Shown: positions 1 to 5,790 of the stretch, piece by piece | Numbering within the stretch: the stretch's first letter is position 1 | How the letters are laid out: the number at the start of each line of letters is the position of its first letter | Source of the DNA: Pontiella desulfatans | GTDB lineage: Bacteria; Verrucomicrobiota; Kiritimatiellia; Kiritimatiellales; Pontiellaceae | DNA length: 9,282 nucleotides | Assembly (NCBI GenBank): GCA_029287275.1 | Contig: JARFRL010000251.1 | Span: 1 to 9,282 of the forward strand | Direction: 5' to 3' | The notes under the pieces: generated by a model | Database searches by the model: none | Seen by the model: only the letters and a program-made list of their open reading frames with translations | What the model was told of the DNA's origin: nothing | Position numbers and translations under genes: made by a program

Positions 1-45
1 GGGCAGCCGGTCTGGTTCCGGAACGTCCGGATTAAAACGCTGTAA
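1..45 (+). CDS. C-terminal fragment of a probable DUF1080 (3-keto-disaccharide hydrolase) domain protein
   Basis: Frame 1 reads GQPVWFRNVRIKTL and then stops with TAA at 43-45; the rest of the gene lies before the window. The pattern (V-x-F-R-N-V-R-I-K-x-L, then stop) is how DUF1080 jelly-roll domains usually end. It also matches the end of the complete DUF1080 domain in this window, which finishes EVKIRFKDIELKEL near residue 928 of the gene at 2814-5615. DUF1080 proteins act on 3-keto-glycosides, hydrolysing or eliminating and hydrating them. Only 44 bp separate the stop from the oxidoreductase start at 90, so the two are probably co-transcribed. The assignment rests on 14 residues, so it is likely but not certain. 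Confidence 0.6.
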   Translation, partial: GQPVWFRNVRIKTL

Positions 46-78
46 CCGCGCGGCGGGTTTCGCTGAGATAACGTTAAC

Positions 79-84
79 GGAGAG
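79..84 (+). promoter_or_regulatory. Ribosome binding site of the oxidoreductase
   Basis: GGAGAG lies five bases before the ATG at 90 (seven from the GGAG core) and supports that start. A second in-frame ATG at 96 would give MNRKQF, which looks like many family members but would sit 11 bases from this site. The choice changes only two residues. Confidence 0.55.
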
Positions 85-89
85 CAACG

Positions 90-1490
90 ATGAAAATGAA
101 CAGAAAACAATTCGTCAAAGCGGGGGCGGTGGCCGCGGCGGGGTTTCCCGCGATCGCCCGCGCGCGTGGACTGAACGAGCGGTTGCAAGTCGCGTTCGTC
201 GGCGTGGGGGGAAAGGGAAGAACGCACACCGTTGAAAGCCATAAGGCCGGCTTGCAATGCGTCGCGTTCGCCGATGTCGACATGCGCGCGTGGCATAACG
301 TGATCAGTAAAGACGGATGGCGCGACGCGACGGGCCATACCGACTGGCGCGAAATGTTCAATCAGCAATACCGCGACATCGACGTGTTGTTCGTGGCGAC
401 GCCCGACCACTCGCATTTCGCGCCCAGCATGACCGCCGTTTCTTTGGGGATTCATTGTTACACGGAAAAACCGCTGACTTGGTCCGTGCGCGAAGCTCAG
501 TTACTCACCAAAGCGTATGAAAAGAAAAGAGACGTCGTGACCCAGATGGGCAATCAGGGCCACGCGATGAATGGTTGGCGGAGCGCCTACGAGCTGGTGA
601 AAGGTGGCGCCATCGGCGAGGTGAAAGAGTTTCACACGTGGACCAATCGTCCAATCTGGCCGCAGGGCGGCGAAATGCCCGACTATACCTCGTCCGTGCC
701 GGACTATCTGAATTGGGACGCGTGGATCGGTTCCGCCGCGGCGCGTCCTTTCGCGGGGCCGACGGAGGACTCTCCGCGGGCCAAAGACGGAACGCCGCGC
801 GGGCCATACCACCCGTTCAACTGGCGCGGAGTGGTGGACTTCGGCTCCGGAGCGTTGGGCGACATGGCCTGCCATACCACGGATGGGATCTACGCGATCA
901 TGAACCCCGGCTACGCGGCGTCGGCCGAACCGCTTGAAATGACCGGCCCCGTGACCGATCAATATCCAGCGGGCATGGTGGTGAAAAACACCTACCGCGC
1001 CACAAAAGATCGTCCGGGCTTCGCGACCTATTGGTACGAGGGAAAAGATGACGCCGGAAACCCCTTCATGCCCGAAGAGCCCGAGGAGTTGACGCGGGAC
1101 GGGTTGCGGTTGCCCCGGACGGGAAACCTGATCATCGGCTCCGCGGGCAAGATGCTGGTCGAGGGCGACTATTGGAACAGTCCGCGCGTCATCCCGGAAA
1201 CCAAGCGCCGCGAGTTCGGGCGCCCGGAAGTGCTATTGGAGCGTTCGCCCGGTCATCACGAGGAATTTTTCATGGCCTGCCGCGGCGAGAAACCGCGCGA
1301 GTTCAGCCAATCGAACTTTTCGTATTCCGGACCGATGACCGCCAATATTCAGCTTGGAAATCTTTGCGCGCGCGCCGGAAAGAAACTGGAGCTCAACGAG
1401 GCCGGAGAAATCGTCAGCGATCCGAAGATCAACGAGTTGGCCTGGCGCGAGCCGAGAGAGGGCTGGGGACCGCTTAAAAGCGTTGTCTAA
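90..1490 (+). CDS. Exported Gfo/Idh/MocA family NAD(P)-dependent oxidoreductase
   Basis: This 466-residue protein is a complete member of the Gfo/Idh/MocA family, which oxidises or reduces sugars and cyclitols with NAD(P). The N-terminus has NRKQFVK followed by a small hydrophobic stretch (residues 11-21) and ARA. This resembles a Tat signal but with Arg-Lys instead of the twin Arg. The Rossmann fold follows: VAFVGVGGKG (residues 34-43, GxGGxG type), an acidic D62 after the second strand (FADVD), then VATPDHSH (102-109) and the family EKP motif (E126-K127-P128) that contacts the nicotinamide. The C-terminal substrate domain includes GSGALGDMACH (252-262), with D258 and H262 as likely active-site residues. 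Length is normal for the exported subfamily common in planctomycetes and relatives. Substrate is unknown. With DUF1080 and ThuA neighbours, C3 oxidation of a glycoside is a reasonable inference. An alternative is a GH109-type NAD-dependent glycosidase, but I do not see that family's typical motifs. Confidence 0.93.
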   Translation: MKMNRKQFVKAGAVAAAGFPAIARARGLNERLQVAFVGVGGKGRTHTVESHKAGLQCVAFADVDMRAWHNVISKDGWRDATGHTDWREMFNQQYRDIDVLFVATPDHSHFAPSMTAVSLGIHCYTEKPLTWSVREAQLLTKAYEKKRDVVTQMGNQGHAMNGWRSAYELVKGGAIGEVKEFHTWTNRPIWPQGGEMPDYTSSVPDYLNWDAWIGSAAARPFAGPTEDSPRAKDGTPRGPYHPFNWRGVVDFGSGALGDMACHTTDGIYAIMNPGYAASAEPLEMTGPVTDQYPAGMVVKNTYRATKDRPGFATYWYEGKDDAGNPFMPEEPEELTRDGLRLPRTGNLIIGSAGKMLVEGDYWNSPRVIPETKRREFGRPEVLLERSPGHHEEFFMACRGEKPREFSQSNFSYSGPMTANIQLGNLCARAGKKLELNEAGEIVSDPKINELAWREPREGWGPLKSVV

Positions 1491-1570
1491 TCAAGCCGCG
1501 GTTGGGCGGCCATGACGTCTGTTGTCGCCCGATCGGACCGTTCGATCTTTCATTCGACCGCGTTTTTATT

Positions 1571-1587
1571 TCGCGCCGTTGGCGCGA
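1571..1587 (+). repeat. Perfect 7-bp inverted repeat, possible transcript-end hairpin
   Basis: TCGCGCC and GGCGCGA flank a three-base GTT loop, giving a compact GC-rich hairpin 80 bp after the oxidoreductase stop. No T-run follows it on the + strand, and none follows it on the - strand, where the next bases are A-rich. It is therefore not a standard intrinsic terminator, although it could protect an mRNA 3' end. Confidence 0.45.
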
Positions 1588-1663
1588 AGCGGGAAACGCG
1601 CGCGGGGCTATTTCAAATAAACGTCTGGTAGAAGCGATCCCGCGTGGCGTTCCGTCTCTCGCG

Positions 1664-1690
1664 GATATGTGATGTGTGTTGTCATATATC
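1664..1690. repeat. Imperfect inverted repeat, operator-like
   Basis: GATATGTGA (1664-1672) and TCATATATC (1682-1690) form 9-bp arms with one mismatch around a nine-base spacer. The AT-rich block stands out from its GC-rich surroundings and lies 67 bp before the ThuA-like start, where a regulator site could be. No factor can be named. Confidence 0.3.
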
Positions 1691-1701
1691 TCGTCTGAGT
1701 G

Positions 1702-1738
1702 ACGTCTTCATACTGTTGTTTTTAGAACTTGAAGACGT
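1702..1738. repeat. Perfect 9-bp inverted repeat in the ThuA-like leader
   Basis: ACGTCTTCA (1702-1710) is the exact reverse complement of TGAAGACGT (1730-1738), with a 19-base T-rich spacer. It ends just before the ribosome site (AAGGGG, 1743-1748), so it could be an operator or an RNA hairpin affecting translation of the downstream gene. Confidence 0.4.
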
Positions 1739-1742
1739 GATG

Positions 1743-1748
1743 AAGGGG
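1743..1748 (+). promoter_or_regulatory. Ribosome binding site of the ThuA-like gene
   Basis: AAGGGG lies eight bases before the ATG at 1757 and decides that start. The site sits inside a five-codon frame (ATG at 1740, TGA at 1755-1757) whose stop overlaps the gene's own start. Confidence 0.5.
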
Positions 1749-1756
1749 ATTGACTG

Positions 1757-2767
1757 ATGAACAAGGGACACGGGATTGGTGTGGGGTTGGTTTTAATGCT
1801 TTGCGTGGTGTTGCCGATGGTGTCGTCGGGCGCGGAGAAAAATAAAAAGCAGCGGGACCAAAAGTCGAAAAACCAGTCGGAACTCGACAAGTTCAACGCT
1901 AAGCACGAGGTTGATCAAGACGTGGTCGACGAATGCGCCGCGATCGCGGGGGAAATAAAACTGTCGGCGAAACCAGCCCGTCCTCGCCGAGTGCTGATCT
2001 ACGCGGTCAGCCACGGACCGCACCGTTTTTGTATTCCGACCGCCCAGGCCGCGCTCGAGGTGTTTGGCGAAAAGACCGGCGCGTTTACGGCCGTGGTCAG
2101 CGACGATCTCGCCAATTTCGAGCCGGAGGTTCTGAAAACGTTCGACGCGGTTTGTTTCGCCAATACCACGGGCGAGGTGTTTCTACGCCCAGTCGCGCGC
2201 CCTCTCTTCGCCGAGCTTTCGGACGCGGAACAAAAGGCGCGCTTCGAAAACCAGACGCGGCTGGTCGAAAATCTGGCCAACTACGTGAAAAATGGCGGCG
2301 GCTTTTGCGGCATCCACGCCGCGACCGATTCGCTGAAGAAAGCGCCACTTTACGGGGACCTGATCGGAGCCTATTTCGACGGCCACCCGTGGGGCGGAGG
2401 TCATACGGTGTCGGTCAATCTGGAAGAACCGGGGCACGCGCTTTTAAAAAACGCCTTTGGCGGGGCGGAATCGTTTTCGATCAAAGACGAAATCTACCAG
2501 TTCAAAGCGCCCTATGACCGCGGCAAGCTTCGCGTCCTGCTCTCGGTCGATCTCGAGAAATCCGATGAGCCGGTTCCCGGAAAGATAAAGCGCGCGGACG
2601 GCGATTTTCCTGTCGCTTGGGTCAAGCCATACGGCAAGGGGCGCGTTTTCTACTGCTCGCTTGGCCACAACGCCTCCACGTTCGCGAACCCGATGGTTCT
2701 GAAATTCTGGGCGAATGGATTTCAGTACGTCGTGGGCGATCTGACGGTGGACGACATGGTTCGCTGA
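1757..2767 (+). CDS. Secreted ThuA-like (trehalose utilisation) domain protein
   Basis: This 336-residue protein begins with a signal peptide (hydrophobic residues 7-23, likely cleaved after SSGA near 26). A Lys/Gln-rich linker (27-50) and a ThuA domain (about 78-328) follow. ThuA proteins have a class I glutamine amidotransferase-like fold and are linked to 3-keto-disaccharide use in rhizobia. Visible family features are RRVLIYAVSHGPHR (77-90), VKNGGGFCGIHAATDS (177-192, with H187 in the G-x-H-x-x-x-D signature), FDGHPWGGGH (207-216), DEIYQF (244-249) and SLGHN (301-305). The expected Cys of a true amidotransferase triad is not evident at the nucleophile elbow, as is usual in ThuA. The next gene follows after 46 bp, so the two are likely an operon. 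The exact reaction is not settled for the secreted branch; an auxiliary role on oxidised sugars is inference. Confidence 0.88.
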   Translation: MNKGHGIGVGLVLMLCVVLPMVSSGAEKNKKQRDQKSKNQSELDKFNAKHEVDQDVVDECAAIAGEIKLSAKPARPRRVLIYAVSHGPHRFCIPTAQAALEVFGEKTGAFTAVVSDDLANFEPEVLKTFDAVCFANTTGEVFLRPVARPLFAELSDAEQKARFENQTRLVENLANYVKNGGGFCGIHAATDSLKKAPLYGDLIGAYFDGHPWGGGHTVSVNLEEPGHALLKNAFGGAESFSIKDEIYQFKAPYDRGKLRVLLSVDLEKSDEPVPGKIKRADGDFPVAWVKPYGKGRVFYCSLGHNASTFANPMVLKFWANGFQYVVGDLTVDDMVR

Positions 2768-2800
2768 GCGAAGCGATGATGTAAAGAGAGAATGGGTCGC

Positions 2801-2806
2801 GAGGAA
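2801..2806 (+). promoter_or_regulatory. Ribosome binding site of the DUF1080 fusion gene
   Basis: GAGGAA lies seven bases before the ATG at 2814, fixing the start directly ahead of a standard signal peptide. Confidence 0.55.
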
Positions 2807-2813
2807 TTTTCGC

Positions 2814-5615
2814 ATGAAGAAAACGATGCTAAGTGGTTTGTTGGCGGGGCTGGTTTGGGCGGCCGGAGCGCGTGCCGAGGTCCGGTACGACAAGGCCGTT
2901 CCCCAAGTGGCGTTCGCCGCGGAAAAGGTGTCCGACGCGTTGGGCGATATCGACGCCAAAGTGGTGTTTGAGATCAAGCCAAGTGACGCGGCGCCGGAAT
3001 CGTTCTCGATCGCGCGCGTGGATTCCGGAACCATTCGGATTGTCGGCTCGGACGCCGCGGGCGCGATGTATGGCGGACTGGAAGTCGCCGAGGAGTTGCG
3101 GATCGGCGGGCTGGAGGCGGTTCAGGCGGATGCGCGAAGCCCCTACATGGAGATGCGCGGCGTGAAGTTTAACATTCCATTGGATGTCCGCACGCCCAGC
3201 TATTCGGACTTTGGCGATGCCGGCCAATTCAATATTCCCCACGTCTGGGATTTCGACTTTTGGACCGAGTTTATCGATGAAGTGGCGGGGCATCGCTACA
3301 ACTATATCTCGCTGTGGAACCTGCATCCGTTTCCGTCTCTGGTAAAGGTGCCGGAATACCCCGATGTGGCGCTGGATGACGTGAAGCGCGCTGTTGGCCT
3401 GGCGCGCGAGAAATACAACGGCCGCGGCGAGAACTACGATTCCAAAGATATTCTGGACGAGACCGAAACACTGATCACCATGAGCATCGATGAAAAAATC
3501 GCGTTCTGGAAAAAGGTGATGCGGTATGGAAAAGACCGGAACGTCGATTTCTACTTCGTGACCTGGAATGTTTTCGATTACGGAACCGAGGGAAAATATG
3601 GCGTCACCGATGAAATGGATAATCCCGTCGCGGTCGACTATTTCCGCCAAAGCGTGAAGCAGCTTTTCCTGACGTATCCCGACCTGAAGGGGATCGGGAT
3701 CACCACCGGGGAAAACATGCACGACGCGTCGGCTCAGGAAAAAGAGGACTGGATGCTTCAGACCTACGGGCAGGGGGTGCTGGACGCGGTCAAGGAGCAG
3801 CCGGATCGAAAAATCACCTTCTTGCATCGGCAGCACCAAGCCGGCGCGATCGCGATCGCCGACACCTTCAAACCGTTGATTGACCATCCGAACATCGATT
3901 TCATCTTCAGCTACAAATACGCGAAAGCGCACGCGTACAGTTCCACGAAGCAGCCATTCTACAAATCCTTCGAGAACGATATTCAAGGGCGCGGGGAGTT
4001 GAAGACCATCTGGACGATGCGCAATGACAGCACCTACCTCTACCGCTGGGCCGCTCCGGATTTCATGCGCGCGTATGTGCGGAATATTCCGAAGGAAATC
4101 ACGCGTGGCTACTATTTTGGTTCCGACGGCTGGGTTTGGGGCCGCGGTTTTCTTCGCGAGGATGTCGAAGGCGAACGGCCGCTTGAGCTTAAAAAGCATT
4201 GGTTTCAGTGGTTGCTCTGGGGACGTCTTGCCTATGACCCCTCGATCGATAACGAACGCTTTGCCGGGATCGTGCAAGCCCGCTTCCCGCGGGTTGACGC
4301 CGCGGCGCTGATGGCGGCTTGGCAGGCGGCGTCGATGATTTATCCGACCACGACCGGATTTCATTGGGGCGCGTTGGACTATCAATGGTATCCGGAGGGC
4401 TGCCAGAGCGATCCCAAACCGGCGAAAACAAAAACCGGTTTTCACGACGTTAACCGCTTCATCACGCTGAAACCGCATCCCGGCACCGGCTATGTCGGCA
4501 TTCCTGATTACGTGAAAACTATTTTGGCCGAACAGTCGTTTGAAGGGGTGGGGCCCTTGGAGATTTCAAACCAACTGCTGGAATATTCGTCCCACGCGCT
4601 GAGCCAGATCAAACCGATCGACGCCGGAAAGGATGTCGAGTTGTCCGAGACTTTGGCGGACATAAAAACGATGGCCTTTCTGGGGCGGTATTACGCGTAT
4701 AAAATCAAAGGGGCGACGCATCTGCATCTCTATCGGGAAAGCGGGGATGAGGCCTGGCGGGAAATGGCCGTTGACGATCTGACGCACGCCGCGAAGGTCT
4801 GGCGTCAGTACGCTTCCTGCTCAATGGCGCGTTACACCAATCCGATCTGGTTGAACCGCGTTGGAATAATCGATTTCGCCCAGACCACGAAGTGGGTTGA
4901 TAAGGACATTGAAATCGCGAAGGAATCGACCGGGAAGTGGAACCCGCTGTTTGACGGCGCGTCCCTTGAGGGCTGGCATGTGGCCTGTCTGGAACGGGAC
5001 AAAAGCAAAAACTTCTGGCGGGTGGCGGACGGCGCGATTGAGTGCGATTCCATGGGCGACAAGGAGCATGACTATGTCTGGCTGTGCACGGATAAGGAAT
5101 ACGCCGACTTCGAGCTGAAACTGAAGTTTCAAGCGGAACGGATCAATAAGGGCAACAGCGGGGTTCAGGTGCGTAGCCGGTATGACCGACGCCCCGACGC
5201 CCCGCGCGGAGGCTGGCTGGACGGCCCGCAGGTGGACATCCACCCGAACGGTCCCTGGCGCAACGGACTGGTCTACGACGAGACGCGGGATGCCCGGGGA
5301 TGGATCTTTCCCCGATTGAAGGGCACGAAAATCAGCCCGGAACACGGGCCGGAAAAGGTCGTGTTCAACTATGCTGACGAGGGAGACGGTTGGAATGAAA
5401 TGCTCATTATCTGCGACGGAACCCGGCTCAAAAGCATCGTCAACGGCATTGTGGTCTGCGACGAGGACTTCGCGGGGGTTCTCGACAGCGAAGCCCACAA
5501 AAAGCGCGGCGTCGGAATGAACGGTCATATCGCGCTTCAAATTCACGCGAAATCCGAAGTCAAAATCCGATTTAAAGACATCGAGCTCAAAGAGCTTCCG
5601 CGGAGGGCGAAATAG
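2814..5615 (+). CDS. Secreted GH20/GH67-like putative glycosidase fused to a C-terminal DUF1080 (3-keto-glycoside hydrolase) domain
   Basis: This 933-residue protein has a signal peptide (1-21, cleavage likely at ARA/EV). Residues 22-105 resemble the zincin-like N-domain of GH20, GH67 and related hydrolases, including the GAMYGG helix start (83-88). Residues about 110-520 look like a TIM barrel beginning MRGVKFN. Acidic motifs shared with the downstream paralogue are GIGITTGEN (293-301, E300) and GSDGWVWG (436-443, D438), both at probable strand ends, so they are candidate catalytic residues. A helical region (about 575-703) follows. Residues 709-930 are a full DUF1080 jelly roll: WNPLFDGASLEGW (709-721), NSGVQVRSRYD (781-791), GPQVDI (804-809), LVYDETR (819-825) and a closing RFKDIELKEL. 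DUF1080 enzymes cleave or hydrate 3-keto-glycosides. The combination suggests that one exported chain binds a glycan and processes its oxidised form. The glycosidase activity is inferred from fold resemblance only, and I cannot assign a CAZy family. The gene shares an operon with ThuA, 46 bp upstream. Confidence 0.85.
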   Translation: MKKTMLSGLLAGLVWAAGARAEVRYDKAVPQVAFAAEKVSDALGDIDAKVVFEIKPSDAAPESFSIARVDSGTIRIVGSDAAGAMYGGLEVAEELRIGGLEAVQADARSPYMEMRGVKFNIPLDVRTPSYSDFGDAGQFNIPHVWDFDFWTEFIDEVAGHRYNYISLWNLHPFPSLVKVPEYPDVALDDVKRAVGLAREKYNGRGENYDSKDILDETETLITMSIDEKIAFWKKVMRYGKDRNVDFYFVTWNVFDYGTEGKYGVTDEMDNPVAVDYFRQSVKQLFLTYPDLKGIGITTGENMHDASAQEKEDWMLQTYGQGVLDAVKEQPDRKITFLHRQHQAGAIAIADTFKPLIDHPNIDFIFSYKYAKAHAYSSTKQPFYKSFENDIQGRGELKTIWTMRNDSTYLYRWAAPDFMRAYVRNIPKEITRGYYFGSDGWVWGRGFLREDVEGERPLELKKHWFQWLLWGRLAYDPSIDNERFAGIVQARFPRVDAAALMAAWQAASMIYPTTTGFHWGALDYQWYPEGCQSDPKPAKTKTGFHDVNRFITLKPHPGTGYVGIPDYVKTILAEQSFEGVGPLEISNQLLEYSSHALSQIKPIDAGKDVELSETLADIKTMAFLGRYYAYKIKGATHLHLYRESGDEAWREMAVDDLTHAAKVWRQYASCSMARYTNPIWLNRVGIIDFAQTTKWVDKDIEIAKESTGKWNPLFDGASLEGWHVACLERDKSKNFWRVADGAIECDSMGDKEHDYVWLCTDKEYADFELKLKFQAERINKGNSGVQVRSRYDRRPDAPRGGWLDGPQVDIHPNGPWRNGLVYDETRDARGWIFPRLKGTKISPEHGPEKVVFNYADEGDGWNEMLIICDGTRLKSIVNGIVVCDEDFAGVLDSEAHKKRGVGMNGHIALQIHAKSEVKIRFKDIELKELPRRAK

Positions 5616-5679
5616 CCGTGTAACTTCGAATAGAAGGGCGCGCGGCGTTTTTTGGCGCGAGAAAATCCGAAAAAAACGG

Positions 5680-5701
5680 GCGGTTTCCGCGGGAGTTTTT
5701 T
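5680..5701 (+). terminator. Possible weak intrinsic terminator after the DUF1080 fusion gene
   Basis: A 4-bp GC stem (5680-5683 with 5687-5690) and a TTT loop are followed by GGGAG and a run of six T. The stem is short and the T-run is offset, so termination efficiency is doubtful. Confidence 0.3.
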
Positions 5702-5779
5702 ATGTCGAAATTCGTAGTACATGTGATATATTGAATCGTTTACATATGGAGACGGCGCTAGGGTGCCTTCGCAAAGAAA

Positions 5780-5786
5780 AAGGTGA
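5780..5786 (+). promoter_or_regulatory. Ribosome binding site that fixes the start of the second paralogue
   Basis: The AGGTGA inside AAGGTGA matches the extended Shine-Dalgarno sequence and lies just before the ATG at 5791. In-frame earlier starts (TTG at 5731, ATG at 5746) have no such site and would add up to 20 residues ahead of a good signal peptide, so 5791 is preferred. Confidence 0.6.
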
Positions 5787-5790
5787 AATA

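Larger units (their letters stand above)
1491..1756 (+). other. Intergenic region with inverted repeats before the ThuA-like gene
   Basis: These 266 bp contain no convincing gene on either strand. They hold a compact GC hairpin at 1571-1587, an imperfect inverted repeat at 1664-1690, a perfect 9-bp inverted repeat at 1702-1738 and a purine-rich ribosome site before 1757. The gap is long enough for a promoter, so the ThuA-like gene may start a new transcript. I found no pair of -35 and -10 boxes with correct spacing that I would defend. Confidence 0.5.
5616..5790 (+). other. Intergenic region between the two paralogous genes
   Basis: The 175 bp hold a weak hairpin (GCGG, TTT, CCGC at 5680-5690) followed after five bases by six T (5696-5701), a possible terminator for the upstream gene. 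An AT-rich stretch at about 5701-5750 follows and could carry a promoter. The best -10 candidate is TATATT (5727-5732), with TCGAAA (5705-5710) 16 bp upstream, a poor -35 match. The second paralogue is therefore probably transcribed separately, but this rests on weak signals. Confidence 0.35.

Noticed and set aside
1668..1686. CRP-like site TGTGA...TCATA
   Set aside because: The half-sites are separated by nine bases rather than six and the second half is poor, so it does not fit the consensus.
2829..4478. Long open frame on the - strand (549 codons) opposite the fusion gene
   Set aside because: It lies wholly antisense to a gene with clear domains. Its product has no recognisable motifs or signal, and open antisense frames are expected from the codon bias of GC-rich genes.
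5652..5660. TTGGCGCGA shared with the hairpin at 1579-1587
   Set aside because: A nine-base GC-rich word occurring twice is likely by chance in this composition, and at 5652 it does not form the same hairpin.
5731..5790. N-terminal extension of the second paralogue from TTG 5731 or ATG 5746
   Set aside because: There is no ribosome site, and it would put 15-20 extra residues before a normal signal peptide. ATG 5791 has AGGTGA directly upstream.
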